Source: UBA11524 sp963642705
GTDB taxonomy: Bacteria; Bacillota; Clostridia; Christensenellales; Aristaeellaceae
Length of the DNA stretch: 64,000 nt
Direction: 5' to 3'
NCBI GenBank assembly: GCA_963642705.1
Contig: CAVIHU010000003.1
Location: 62,001 to 126,000 of the forward strand
The notes under the pieces were generated by a model. The model had not been told where the DNA came from. It was given only the letters and a program-made list of their open reading frames with translations, and searched no databases. Shown here one piece after another: positions 1-8,408 of the stretch. Each line of letters begins with the position of its first letter. Position 1 is the stretch's first letter. The position numbers and the translations under genes were made by a program.

Positions 1-31
1 GCATGTTCTGAGGTAACGGGAGGAGAAACAA

Positions 32-850
32 ATGAAGAAGGAATTGCATCGGGCACGCGTGGCGGCTATCGGCAGCGAGGAGGACATGCTCGCCATCTGC
101 CGGACGATGCTGGCAAACTGCGACTGGCTGGAAATGCCGGAAGACCGTCCGCCGTACTCCCTGCCTGAGCTGCTGGAGCAGGTGCATCAGCATGCGGAGG
201 AGCTGGGCGGCGCGGAGAGCGAGTTCTATTACGGCATGATTGCGCGGTACACCTACGGCGATGCAATCAACCAGACGTGCCGGCTGCAGATCGCGCTGCA
301 GCCCAGCGGACTCTGGACGGCATGCTTCCATTATGACAGCGAAACGCCGTTCCAGAGCGAGGACTGGCTGTACCTGCATGAGCATTCGCGGCGCGTGCCG
401 ATGCTGGCGATTCATGCGTGTGAGGATTTCGGCGCGGACAAGGGCATGACGGTGTTCACCGGCGGTCAGATCATGGATGAATGGTCGCACATGGCGGAAA
501 TCTGGCTCTGGCTGATGGAGCAGTATGAAATCGGCAATCCGCCGGAGGAGGCAGTGCGGCATCTGAGGAAGCTGGCGGAAATCATGAAGAAGAATGATTT
601 CGACATGACCGTGCCGGAGCTGCTGCAGGCATGCATCAACCACCTGCACGATATCGATGCGCATACGAAGCAGCCCGAACAGCTTCGCCTGTTGATGGAC
701 GAATGCGCGGAAAAGCATGACTATCAGGGTTTGTTCGTCGTGCAATGTCAGGTTGCGGAAACCGTGCTGTGGGACGCGGCGCACAATCAACTGTGGCTGG
801 CGAATCTGGAAAGCATTCTTGCGGAATGGAAGAAGGAAGAAATCACGTAA
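32..850 (+). CDS. Hypothetical protein, 272 aa
   Basis: I do not recognise a family. The protein is soluble, acidic and Trp/His-rich, with no signal peptide or membrane segment, and its second half (residues about 150-272) is mainly helical. The ATG start is well supported by a GGAGGAG ribosome binding site ending about 6 bases upstream. The bases just before it could encode the last residues of an earlier gene (stop TAA at 14-16), so this may be the distal gene of an operon that begins outside the window. The frame has no interruption and the codon use resembles its neighbours, so it is a genuine gene of unknown function. Confidence 0.8.
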   Translation: MKKELHRARVAAIGSEEDMLAICRTMLANCDWLEMPEDRPPYSLPELLEQVHQHAEELGGAESEFYYGMIARYTYGDAINQTCRLQIALQPSGLWTACFHYDSETPFQSEDWLYLHEHSRRVPMLAIHACEDFGADKGMTVFTGGQIMDEWSHMAEIWLWLMEQYEIGNPPEEAVRHLRKLAEIMKKNDFDMTVPELLQACINHLHDIDAHTKQPEQLRLLMDECAEKHDYQGLFVVQCQVAETVLWDAAHNQLWLANLESILAEWKKEEIT

Positions 851-944
851 GGTATTGCCTTAAATTCTTTCAAATCAAGGAAGGAATCCGGCGAAAAATC
901 AAGAATATATAAAGTTATCATCATCATGAAAGGGGAAATATGCC

Positions 945-1286
945 GTGCAGCACAGGTCTGTCCAATGGCGGTCTGTCGTGATTCTGTTTTTCGCGCTCGG
1001 CATTATCTTCTATATCGTGATGTCGCAGGCAAAGCAGGAGCTGGCATCTATGCAAACACGTTCAGAGCAGCTGCAGGCGACGTATGCATCGCTGGATCAG
1101 GAGAACAAGGAGCTGCAGAGCGAGCTGAAGTATGTATCGACGGATACCTATGTCGAAGAGGCGGCGCGAAGCGAGCTCGGCTATGTGCGCAACGGTGAAA
1201 TTCAGTTTCATTTTGCCAGCATCGATGTGCTGAAAGGGTATACAGAGTCCGAATGGAACGCCTTGCTGGAGGAATTCAGAGAATAA
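945..1286 (+). CDS. Septum formation initiator family protein (DivIC/FtsB-like)
   Basis: Small bitopic membrane protein of 113 residues: short cytoplasmic N-terminus, one membrane helix (about residues 10-28), then an extracytoplasmic coiled coil (about 30-70) and a compact C-terminal part. The stretch EEAARSELGYVRNGEI matches the conserved C-terminal signature of the DivIC/FtsB family, in which a helical region is followed by ELGYV and GEI. Family members bridge early and late division proteins with FtsL/DivIB. The start is GTG at 945, placed 9 bases after AGGGGA; an ATG at 940 lies in another frame. A terminator follows directly, so it is transcribed apart from the next gene. Confidence 0.85.
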   Translation: MQHRSVQWRSVVILFFALGIIFYIVMSQAKQELASMQTRSEQLQATYASLDQENKELQSELKYVSTDTYVEEAARSELGYVRNGEIQFHFASIDVLKGYTESEWNALLEEFRE

Positions 1287-1291
1287 GGGGA

Positions 1292-1317
1292 GTCTCTGCG
1301 CTTTGCAGAGGCTTTTT
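1292..1317 (+). terminator. Rho-independent terminator after the DivIC-like gene
   Basis: Eight-base stem GTCTCTGC / GCAGAGGC (one G-U pair) followed by TTTTT at 1313-1317, six bases after the stop codon of the DivIC-like gene. Confidence 0.8.
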
Positions 1318-1350
1318 CCTTTTTCACAATGATGAAGAGGAGACAAAACC

Positions 1351-2247
1351 ATGAGAGCAGCAGTCATCGGCATTGGATCCAACTCTGTCAGAATGCTCGT
1401 TGCCGAAACAAATGGTCAGGACATGAACCGCATCGGTCGCGAACGTGCAGGCACACGTCTTTTTGCCGGTCTGGATGAACAGAAGCGTCTTTCTGCCGAG
1501 GCGATGCTCGTTTCCTGCGATGCTGTCCGGCGGATGGCGGAATCTGCAAAGGGACAACACGCCGAGCACATCGACCTGTTCGCGACAAGCGCCACGCGGG
1601 ACGCAGCGAATCGGCAGGAATTTGCGGAGCTGCTCAGGCAGGAAACGGGGCTTGAGCTGGAAATTTGCTCCGGCAACGAGGAGGCTGCGCTGTCCTTCTT
1701 TGGCGCGACGGATGGCGGCGATTCCGGCGTTATCGACATCGGCGGCGGTTCAACGGAAATCATCTTCGGGCAGGGCATGAGCATCCGCTGTGCCTTCTCC
1801 TGTCAGATGGGCGCGGTGCGGCTGTTTCGTCAGTTGACGATTCGCGATCACGGCGATTTGGATGCGGTCGAGCAGGTCGCATCGGACATCCTCGCGGATA
1901 AGCTGCTTGATTATCCGGCGCTGACGATGCCATCCAGCTGGCGCGGCACCGGCGGAACATTCACAACGCTCGCGGCGATGGTGAAGGGAATATACTGGTC
2001 GGACAGGACGTACATGCACGGCACGGTGCTCAAGGCGGCAGATATCGCACGGCTGGAGCGGTCGCTCGCGGACATGTCGATTGAGGAGCGCAGGAAGCTG
2101 CCGGGTCTTCAACCGAACCGCGCAGACATTGTCGTCCATGGCATCTGTATCCTTCGCGCCGTGATGCGCCGCTTTGGCATCGATGAGATTACAGTCAGCG
2201 AATACGGCAACCTTGACGGCTATTTCAAGCGGAAATATCTGATGTAA
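1351..2247 (+). CDS. Ppx/GppA family phosphatase
   Basis: Member of the exopolyphosphatase / guanosine pentaphosphatase family of the actin-like ASKHA fold. The N-terminal phosphate loop IGIGSNSVRMLV and the second phosphate motif DIGGGSTEIIFG (about residue 130) are intact, and TGGTFT near residue 198 fits the third nucleotide-binding motif. At 298 residues it is the short, single-module form without the C-terminal HD-like extension of E. coli Ppx. It probably hydrolyses polyphosphate or (p)ppGpp-type substrates in the cytoplasm; sequence alone does not decide which. Start ATG with GAGGAG upstream. In many Firmicutes this family lies near DivIC-like genes, as here. Confidence 0.9.
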   Translation: MRAAVIGIGSNSVRMLVAETNGQDMNRIGRERAGTRLFAGLDEQKRLSAEAMLVSCDAVRRMAESAKGQHAEHIDLFATSATRDAANRQEFAELLRQETGLELEICSGNEEAALSFFGATDGGDSGVIDIGGGSTEIIFGQGMSIRCAFSCQMGAVRLFRQLTIRDHGDLDAVEQVASDILADKLLDYPALTMPSSWRGTGGTFTTLAAMVKGIYWSDRTYMHGTVLKAADIARLERSLADMSIEERRKLPGLQPNRADIVVHGICILRAVMRRFGIDEITVSEYGNLDGYFKRKYLM

Positions 2248-2321
2248 GCAAAAGCTGCCTTTTTGTGTGGGGAAACGGGATAACAGCCTTCGTGTATTAT
2301 GTGAATACAGGAGGGGTTATC

Positions 2322-2405
2322 ATGAGAAAAGCTTGCGCGTTCAATGGTATGATCTCCGGTGTACCTGCAGCGATTTTGCCTATGCAGAAGCTGACAATCC
2401 GGTGA
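2322..2405 (+). CDS. Possible small ORF (27 aa) with a very strong RBS
   Basis: An AGGAGGGG ribosome binding site (2309-2316) lies five bases before an ATG that opens a 27-codon frame beginning MRKACAFNG. Just after its stop, another frame stays open into the next gene and reads plausibly (TTIPAGFSV...GYAVIRQVEKLIG), so this could be a frameshifted remnant of a protein of about 60 residues. No family is recognised. The RBS is the only strong evidence. Confidence 0.3.
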   Translation: MRKACAFNGMISGVPAAILPMQKLTIR

Positions 2406-2551
2406 CGACCATTCCGGCAGGCTTTAGCGTGTCGGCTGTGGGTTATGCGGTCATTCGTCAGGTCGAGAAGCTGATTGGCAGGGGCGCGAAGTGCCGAGGG
2501 AAATCCGGACAAAGCACAGTATTTTCTGGCGGAAAGGGAGAAAATGGGAAA

Positions 2552-2869
2552 ATGAAAAAGACGGTAACTGCACGCACGGTGTGTCTGTGCTTGCTGATGG
2601 CAATGCTGACGGTGATGCTGACATCCTGCAGCGAAAAGCTCAGCGGTACGTATACCTCACTTGACCTCGTTTCGCAGTCGCTCACATTCAAGGACGATCT
2701 CGTCACGATCTCCATATCCGGCATCAACGCAACCGGTACATACGTCATCGAGGGGGATGAAATCGCCATCACTTGCACGCTCCTCGGCGTTGAAACCACG
2801 TGGAGGAAGTCGTTCTCGAAATCCGGCGACTCCATCTACATTGACGGCATGAGGTTCATAAAACAGTAA
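2552..2869 (+). CDS. Small secreted lipoprotein, 105 aa
   Basis: Begins MKKTVTARTV and has a hydrophobic signal segment ending in a canonical lipobox L-T-S-C (cysteine at about residue 24), so the mature protein is predicted to be lipid-anchored on the outer face of the membrane. The mature part of about 80 residues is beta-rich with short repeated strand patterns (GTYTSLD, GTYVIEGDEI, DSIYIDGMRF), resembling small lipocalin-like or DUF5640-type folds, but I cannot name a family. The start at 2552 is chosen because it begins the signal peptide and follows AGGGAG; the frame is open much further upstream without coding character. The convergent pgcA terminator lies downstream. Confidence 0.7.
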   Translation: MKKTVTARTVCLCLLMAMLTVMLTSCSEKLSGTYTSLDLVSQSLTFKDDLVTISISGINATGTYVIEGDEIAITCTLLGVETTWRKSFSKSGDSIYIDGMRFIKQ

Positions 2870-2901
2870 AGGAAAACAGCTCAAAACAATTCGTCCGACG
2901 C

Positions 2902-2938
2902 AAAAAGCGCAGCACCCGTCATAAACGGGGTGCTGCGC
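2902..2938 (-). terminator. Rho-independent terminator of pgcA
   Basis: Stem GCGCAGCAC.CCGT / ACGGGGTGCTGCGC (2907-2938, one bulge) with AAAAA at 2902-2906, which reads as TTTTT after the hairpin on the reverse strand, 22 bases past the pgcA stop. Confidence 0.85.
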
Positions 2939-2959
2939 CGATGAAAGATACGAGCGAAC

Positions 2960-4678
2960 TTACGCCAGCAGGGCTTCGGAAGCGGTGCGCAGGTCGGCAT
3001 TGAGCTTCTCTGCGGCATCCTTCGTGCCGGCGTTGGTGTTGACATAGAGCTTGATTTTCGGCTCGGTGCCGGACGGACGCACGCAGACCCAGTTGCCGTT
3101 TTCCAGCTCAAAGTAGAGCACATCGGACGCAGGCAAACCGGTTGGGGTCGTCTTGCCATCGGCGATGCGCGTGCCCTTCAGGTAGTCGCGGATAGCCGTC
3201 ACCTTCAGACCGCACAGCTCCTTCGGCGGATTGTCGCGCAGCTCCTTCATGATTTCCTTCATGCGGGTCAGACCGTCCTTGCCCGGCAGCGTCTTGCTGA
3301 CGACCTTCTCCACATAATAGCCGTATTCGCTGAAGATGGACTGGACATAATCGTAGAGCGTGATGCCCTTCGCGGCGCATGCACAGGCGACCTCGGCAAT
3401 CAGCAGGGAAGCATTGACACCGTCCTTGTCGCGAACAAATGTGCTGGACAGGAAGCCGTAGCTCTCCTCAAAGCCAAAGAGGAACGTGTTGGAGCCGGTA
3501 TCTTGGAACTGCTGAATTTTTTCGCCGATGAACTTGAAGCCGGTCAACGTTTCGAACATCTCGACACCGAAGGACGCGGCAATCTTGTTTGCCAGCGATG
3601 TAGACACGATGGACTTGACTGCTGCGCCGTTTGCCGGAAGCGTGCCCTGCGCCTTCTTGGCGGACAGGATGTAGTGCAGCAGCACGCAGCCAATCTGGTT
3701 GCCGGTGAGCAGCTGCCATTCGCCGGAGCCGGTCTTGACGGCAACGCCCAGGCGGTCGCAGTCAGGGTCAGTGGCGAAAATCACCTTCGCGCCGACCTTA
3801 TCCGCCAGCTTGATGGCGAGCACGAACGCGCCGGGATCTTCGGGGTTCGGCACCTTGACGGTGGAAAAATTCGGGTCGGGCAGCTCCTGCTCCTTCACGA
3901 CGGACACATTGCTGATGCCAACCTCGTGCAGGATACGGCGGACAGGCACATTGCCGGAGCCATGAATAGGCGTGTAGACGATGGACAGCGAGCCGCCTTC
4001 CTTTGCGAGTAGCTCGGGCTGGATGCAGAGCGTCTTGACCTGTGCGATGTAGTCATCATCAACTTCCCTGTTGCCGATGATTTTGAGCAAACCCTTTGCC
4101 TTTGCCTCATTTTCGTCCATCAGCGTGCAGGCGGTGTATGGGGTGGAGCGAATATAGGCGGTGATACCGTCAGCCGTTTCAGGACCGACCTGTGCGCCAT
4201 CCTCGCCGTAGACCTTATAGCCGTTATACTGTGGCGGATTGTGGCTTGCGGTGATGACGATGCCGGCAATGGCATGGAGATGGCGAACCGCGTAGGACAG
4301 AATCGGGACAGGACGCAGCGCATCGAACAGGAAAGCCGGAACGCCTTCCTGAGCGAGCACGAGCGCGGTCTCACGGGCAAATTCGCTGGAGAAGCGGCGG
4401 CTGTCATACGCGATGACGACACCGCGCTTGGCCTCCTCGGGTTTCTGAAGCAGATAGAGTGCGAGACCCTTCGTCGCACGGCGGACATTGTAGCGGTTCA
4501 TGCGGTTCATGCCTGCGCCGAGCACACCGCGCATGCCGGCCGTGCCGAAGGAGAGCTCGGTATAGAAACGGTCTTCGATTTCAGCGGGATTATCGGCGAT
4601 GGATTTCAGGTCGGCGACGGTATCAGCGTCGGATGCGAAATCATGCAGCCATTGCTCATAAGCAGTTCGGACATCCAT
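2960..4678 (-). CDS. pgcA: Alpha-phosphoglucomutase / phosphomannomutase
   Basis: Enzyme of the alpha-D-phosphohexomutase superfamily that interconverts glucose-1-P and glucose-6-P, feeding UDP-glucose, glycogen and envelope glycan synthesis. The phosphoserine loop TASHNPPQYNGYK (Ser145), the Mg-binding loop DPDCDRLGV, the sugar-specificity loop GFEESYGFL and the C-terminal phosphate-binding RPSGTEPKIKLYV are all present in the expected order. Its 572 residues match Firmicutes PgcA (about 580). The ATG follows AGAGGAGG on the reverse strand. It is monocistronic, with its own promoter (4765-4793) and terminator. Mannose-6-P activity is possible, since family members vary in substrate. Confidence 0.95.
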   Translation of the reverse strand: MDVRTAYEQWLHDFASDADTVADLKSIADNPAEIEDRFYTELSFGTAGMRGVLGAGMNRMNRYNVRRATKGLALYLLQKPEEAKRGVVIAYDSRRFSSEFARETALVLAQEGVPAFLFDALRPVPILSYAVRHLHAIAGIVITASHNPPQYNGYKVYGEDGAQVGPETADGITAYIRSTPYTACTLMDENEAKAKGLLKIIGNREVDDDYIAQVKTLCIQPELLAKEGGSLSIVYTPIHGSGNVPVRRILHEVGISNVSVVKEQELPDPNFSTVKVPNPEDPGAFVLAIKLADKVGAKVIFATDPDCDRLGVAVKTGSGEWQLLTGNQIGCVLLHYILSAKKAQGTLPANGAAVKSIVSTSLANKIAASFGVEMFETLTGFKFIGEKIQQFQDTGSNTFLFGFEESYGFLSSTFVRDKDGVNASLLIAEVACACAAKGITLYDYVQSIFSEYGYYVEKVVSKTLPGKDGLTRMKEIMKELRDNPPKELCGLKVTAIRDYLKGTRIADGKTTPTGLPASDVLYFELENGNWVCVRPSGTEPKIKLYVNTNAGTKDAAEKLNADLRTASEALLA

Positions 4679-4764
4679 ACGAAAAGTGCCTCCTCTTAAC
4701 TTGTTGTGAATCGGACACAGAGGCCGCAGGGGTGCGGCGTGCTCCTTTAGTAACTCCTGAAAAC

Positions 4765-4793
4765 ATTATATCGTTGCCAAAGCGATTTTTCAA
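4765..4793 (-). promoter_or_regulatory. Sigma-A promoter of pgcA
   Basis: Reverse-strand TTGAAA (4788-4793), 17-base spacer, TATAAT (4765-4770). It lies in the 367-base divergent gap 4679-5045, which otherwise holds the forward promoter at 4898-4927 and no gene. Confidence 0.8.
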
Positions 4794-4897
4794 GGTCGAA
4801 GAGCAAAAAACGTGAAATAGAACGCAGAAAAAACGGTAAAAGGTTCACACGGACACGGTAAAAGAGGAACAATTTACATTTAAGGGCGCCTTGTGCC

Positions 4898-4927
4898 TTG
4901 ACAGAAAGCCCTGTTACCGAGTAAAAT
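4898..4927 (+). promoter_or_regulatory. Sigma-A promoter of the CARDB surface protein gene
   Basis: TTGACA (4898-4903), 18-base spacer, TAAAAT (4922-4927), leaving an untranslated leader of about 110 bases before the gene at 5046. Confidence 0.75.
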
Positions 4928-5045
4928 AAGACTGAATATGTGTATCCGTTCTGACTGGAACGGACGGGCATGAATTCTGCCCGCTGCACTGTCAGCCGGC
5001 GGAAGGGGGATGGACGGTCGTGTGCCGCCCGAAAAAAGGATGAGT

Positions 5046-6851
5046 ATGAAGCAGCGTGTGATTTCGGTATTTGTTCTGTTGCTGATGCTGCTGGGCATGA
5101 GCCAGACAGCAGGCGCGGAGAGCGCGTCCACCCTGCCGATTAAGGTGGAAATCGAGCTGTCCAAGTCGCAGCTGACCGGACCGGAGGAAATTACGGTCAC
5201 GGTACGCGTGACGAACGTGACGGATACGGCATTCACCAGCCCTGTTTCGCTGGAAGATCCGAACGGGCAGCTGATTGACGAATTCGGTACGCCACTGCTG
5301 GAGGCGGGAGCGAGTGCTTCGTGGACGGGCACGTGGGCAGTGACGCAGGCGGAGCTGGATGCAGGCCGAATTACCTTTCGTGTGCGCTACCCCGTGACGG
5401 ATGAGAACGGCATTGTGTCCAACGCACGTTCATCGTTTGCTAAACGCCTGACGCTTGTTGCGGCAGAGCCTGAGGTAGAGGTGACGCGCACCATCAAGCC
5501 TGCGACTGCGAGCAAAAATCAGGAAGTCAGCGTGATTTATGAGATCAGCAACGTCGGTACGGTTAATATCACCGGCGTGCAGATTAAGGAGAGCTCTGCT
5601 GTTTCCTCGAAGGCGGTTTCCGTCGGCACGATCGCCGCGGGGGCGAAGGCGACATACGTGTTCACGGTGAAGATGGGCACGAAGAACCTGACGAGCAACG
5701 CGACCATCACCTATACGGCAGGAACCAAGAGCTACACGACGAAGGTCGAGAATGCGACGATCAAGTACGGCAAGTGCAACCTGACTGCGACGCTCACCGC
5801 AGACAAGAACGGCGGCTACATCGGGGACATGGTCACGCTGACGCTGACGCTCAAGAATACCGGCAAGAAGAATATGACCGGTCTGACCGTGACGGACGAT
5901 GTTCTCGGAACGCTTTTCACCGACCTGTCTGTCGATGCGGGCAAGACCGTGACGGAAAAGACGACCATCACCGTGGCGCAGACGGCGGATTATCAGTTTA
6001 CGGTCAGCGGCAAGGAAGGCACGGCAGACATCGAAACTGCGACCGGGCGCATCAACGTTATTGCGATGGATCCGACGAACGCGCCGTCCTTGACGATTGA
6101 GACGGAAATCACCGGCGACGTGGTCTACACGCTGCCATCGGTGCTGAGCATCACCGCGACCGTTACGAATAACGGCGCGGTTGACGCGAAGAATGTGACG
6201 GTTGTGTCAGCCGGAACAACGGTGGCAAGCATTGGCACGCTCGCGGCAGGCAAGTCTGTTACCATCAAGCGCGACATTGAGGTGCAGATGACGGGTCAGT
6301 TCCGCTTTGATGCTGCCTACAGGAACGACATCGGTGAAACTGTGACGTTTGAAGGCGATACCATTCGCATTTCGCAGGCTGCGCCGACCGAGGTGCCGAC
6401 TGCAGTGCCGGTGGCGACGCCGAAGATGTTCACGCAGGAGGAGCTGCCCACGAAGGACAATCTTCCTGCCGTCGTCACGCAGGCGCAGAACGCGCTGACG
6501 ATCCTGTATTACGTCTTTGGCGCGCTGGCGATTGTTGCGGCGGCGCTGCTGATTGTCAGCCTGGTCGGACGCTTCATGAACCGCCCCAAGGACGGTCAGG
6601 AACAGTATGATCTGAACATGCGCCGCGACTACACGCAGAAGGTTTCGGATGATGACCGCGTGCTGATCAGCGAGGAAGAGAAGCAGGACGAGGCGGAGCA
6701 GCCTGTCAGCACGTCTGATGATACAGCGGAAAGCAGCGAACAGCCCGCTGCCGCGCAGGATATTCTGACAGCGGATGACATGGACGACATGCAGGACGCT
6801 CAGGCGGACAACACGCAGGTCTACGGCAGAAGCAGGAAGCGGCGCGAGTAA
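5046..6851 (+). CDS. Membrane-anchored surface protein with CARDB/DUF11-like repeats
   Basis: A 601-residue exported protein. It starts with a Sec signal peptide (MKQRVISVF...AGA), continues with about four immunoglobulin-like beta domains of the CARDB/DUF11 kind (repeats such as TVRVTNVTDTAF, VIYEISNVGTVNITGV, LTLTLKNTGKKNMTGL, ITATVTNNGAVDAKNV), then a threonine/proline spacer with APTEVPTAVPVATP, one membrane helix (about residues 483-510) and a cytoplasmic acidic tail of about 90 residues. Such repeats usually act as stalks or adhesion modules. The start at 5046 is preferred because AAAGGA lies five bases before it and it opens the signal peptide; in-frame ATGs at 5010 and 5040 are alternatives. 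The charged tail is unusual and could contact cytoplasmic partners. Confidence 0.75.
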   Translation: MKQRVISVFVLLLMLLGMSQTAGAESASTLPIKVEIELSKSQLTGPEEITVTVRVTNVTDTAFTSPVSLEDPNGQLIDEFGTPLLEAGASASWTGTWAVTQAELDAGRITFRVRYPVTDENGIVSNARSSFAKRLTLVAAEPEVEVTRTIKPATASKNQEVSVIYEISNVGTVNITGVQIKESSAVSSKAVSVGTIAAGAKATYVFTVKMGTKNLTSNATITYTAGTKSYTTKVENATIKYGKCNLTATLTADKNGGYIGDMVTLTLTLKNTGKKNMTGLTVTDDVLGTLFTDLSVDAGKTVTEKTTITVAQTADYQFTVSGKEGTADIETATGRINVIAMDPTNAPSLTIETEITGDVVYTLPSVLSITATVTNNGAVDAKNVTVVSAGTTVASIGTLAAGKSVTIKRDIEVQMTGQFRFDAAYRNDIGETVTFEGDTIRISQAAPTEVPTAVPVATPKMFTQEELPTKDNLPAVVTQAQNALTILYYVFGALAIVAAALLIVSLVGRFMNRPKDGQEQYDLNMRRDYTQKVSDDDRVLISEEEKQDEAEQPVSTSDDTAESSEQPAAAQDILTADDMDDMQDAQADNTQVYGRSRKRRE

Positions 6852-6870
6852 GCGTATCAGGCAATATGCA

Positions 6871-6907
6871 CCCCGATCGGCAGAAAACATATGCCGGTCG
6901 GGGTTTT
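6871..6907 (+). terminator. Rho-independent terminator after the CARDB protein
   Basis: Twelve-base stem CCCCGATCGGCA / TGCCGGTCGGGG (one mismatch) followed by TTTT, 20 bases after the stop codon. Confidence 0.85.
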
Positions 6908-7147
6908 GACATATGATGCGGATTGCGTGCATTGGAAAAGGAAAGGGCGTCTTTGCTTTTCTTCTGCGGGAGTCATGCGCAGCCATTGCTTTGTCCGGCA
7001 GAGAAGGATGAGCTGGGGTATTGCGTTAAACCCGAGCAGGGACAATGTCCTTGCCCCTTGATTTTTTTCACGATGGAGGCCCGCCAGCTGCAAACCGGTT
7101 CCGCATGCTGATGTAATGAACAATTTGCAAAGAACATTCCGTTTGTC
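6908..7147. other. Intergenic stretch without a supported gene
   Basis: No frame with a credible start and RBS is visible. A weak hairpin around GGGACAATGTCC (7039-7050), followed by a run of T at 7062-7068, could be a second terminator. The promoter for the next gene lies at the right-hand end. Confidence 0.5.
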
Positions 7148-7176
7148 TTTGCATTTTCCGCCGGATATGCTATAAT
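7148..7176 (+). promoter_or_regulatory. Promoter of the YesL-like membrane protein gene
   Basis: TTTGCA (7148-7153), 17-base spacer, perfect TATAAT (7171-7176); predicted transcription start about 60 bases before the gene. Confidence 0.65.
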
Positions 7177-7240
7177 AAACTGACTTATCGTTCCTGTGAG
7201 GAGGCAACAGGGGCGACACATCCCGAAGGAGGACGAACGA

Positions 7241-8266
7241 ATGTTCAACAAATTGATGAATTCCTATTATTACGGCAAGAGCGGCAAGGGGGACTATACG
7301 CCGGACGATCTGCCGAAAACGCGCTGGCAGCTGTTTCTTGAGATGCTCAAGACGCGCCTGAGCGGATTGTGCCGGATGAACCTGACGTATGTGCTGGCAT
7401 GGCTGCCGGCCATGATCGTGCTGATTCTGGGTATCCTGTCGGTCATGACGACGCTGATCAACTCCGTGGAGGTGGATGAGGCTGGCGAGGTCATCGAGAC
7501 GATTAATCAGACGGTGCTGACGACTGCCATTCAGACGTGCAACGACGTGATCTTCATGACGCTGCTGTTCCTGATTCCGTGCATTGCGCTGACAGGTCCG
7601 TTCACGGCAGGGCTGAGCTACGTGACGCGCAACTGGGCGCGTGACGAGCATGCCTTCGCATGGTCGGATTATAAGGACGCCATGAAGGCAAACTGGAAGC
7701 AGGCGCTCGGCATCAGTGCGATTACCGGCTGCGTTCCGTTCTTCGTGTATATCTGCTGGCGATTCTACGGCAGCATGTCATCGGATAATGTCCTGTGGGT
7801 ATTCCCGCAGATTCTGATTCTCATGCTGGGTATTCTCTGGTCTCTGGCGGTCAGCTACACGTATCCGATGCTCATCACATACAAGATGAACTTCCGCACG
7901 GTGCTGCGCAACAGCATGATTCTCGCCATCGGGCGTCTGCCGGGCAGTGTAGGCATCCGTCTGCTGCATTGCGTGCCGGTGGTTCTCTTCACGCTCATCT
8001 TCTTCCTGACGTATCAGCCGTGGGTGATGCTGCTGCTGATCGCGTACTACCTGATTTTTGGCTTTGCATTCAGCCGCTTTATCACGGCGAGCTACACGAA
8101 CGCGGTGTTTGACAAGTACATCAATTCGCGCATTGAGGGCGCCGAGGTCAACCGCGGTCTTGCCAAAGAGGATGACGACGATGAAGAGGACGAAGATGAT
8201 GATGACGATCAGGACACCAATCGTACGCTGAAGCCGTGGGAAAACGGCTACACTGACCAGAAATAA
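7241..8266 (+). CDS. Multi-pass membrane protein, YesL/DUF624-like
   Basis: A 341-residue protein with about six membrane helices. The pattern of an amphipathic N-terminus, MNLTYVLAWLP, and later GPFTAGLSYVTRNWARDEHAF followed by KANWKQALG resembles the YesL/DUF624 family, whose genes often accompany sugar transporters and whose function is unknown. The C-terminus is a striking Asp/Glu run (residues about 308-325) ending in a polar tail. The ATG at 7241 is chosen because GAAGGAGG lies nine bases upstream; 15 in-frame codons before it lack an RBS. Some similarity to uncharacterised glycerophosphoryl-type membrane proteins cannot be excluded. Confidence 0.65.
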   Translation: MFNKLMNSYYYGKSGKGDYTPDDLPKTRWQLFLEMLKTRLSGLCRMNLTYVLAWLPAMIVLILGILSVMTTLINSVEVDEAGEVIETINQTVLTTAIQTCNDVIFMTLLFLIPCIALTGPFTAGLSYVTRNWARDEHAFAWSDYKDAMKANWKQALGISAITGCVPFFVYICWRFYGSMSSDNVLWVFPQILILMLGILWSLAVSYTYPMLITYKMNFRTVLRNSMILAIGRLPGSVGIRLLHCVPVVLFTLIFFLTYQPWVMLLLIAYYLIFGFAFSRFITASYTNAVFDKYINSRIEGAEVNRGLAKEDDDDEEDEDDDDDQDTNRTLKPWENGYTDQK

Positions 8267-8408
8267 CAAGGGAAACGTATACACTTTCAATATGGATGCA
8301 GCCCGAAGGTTTCCAAAGGGAGAACGGAAAGCCCTTTAGTCGCTTCCGAAGACGTGAAAGCCCTGTCGGGCAACAGGCATTGTTGAAAGAAATGGAGCAA
8401 TTGAAGGC

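Noticed and set aside
5010..5045. Upstream starts (5010, 5040) for the CARDB surface protein
   Set aside because: They add residues before a standard signal peptide and have poorly spaced RBS sequences; 5046 fits better, although 5040 cannot be excluded.
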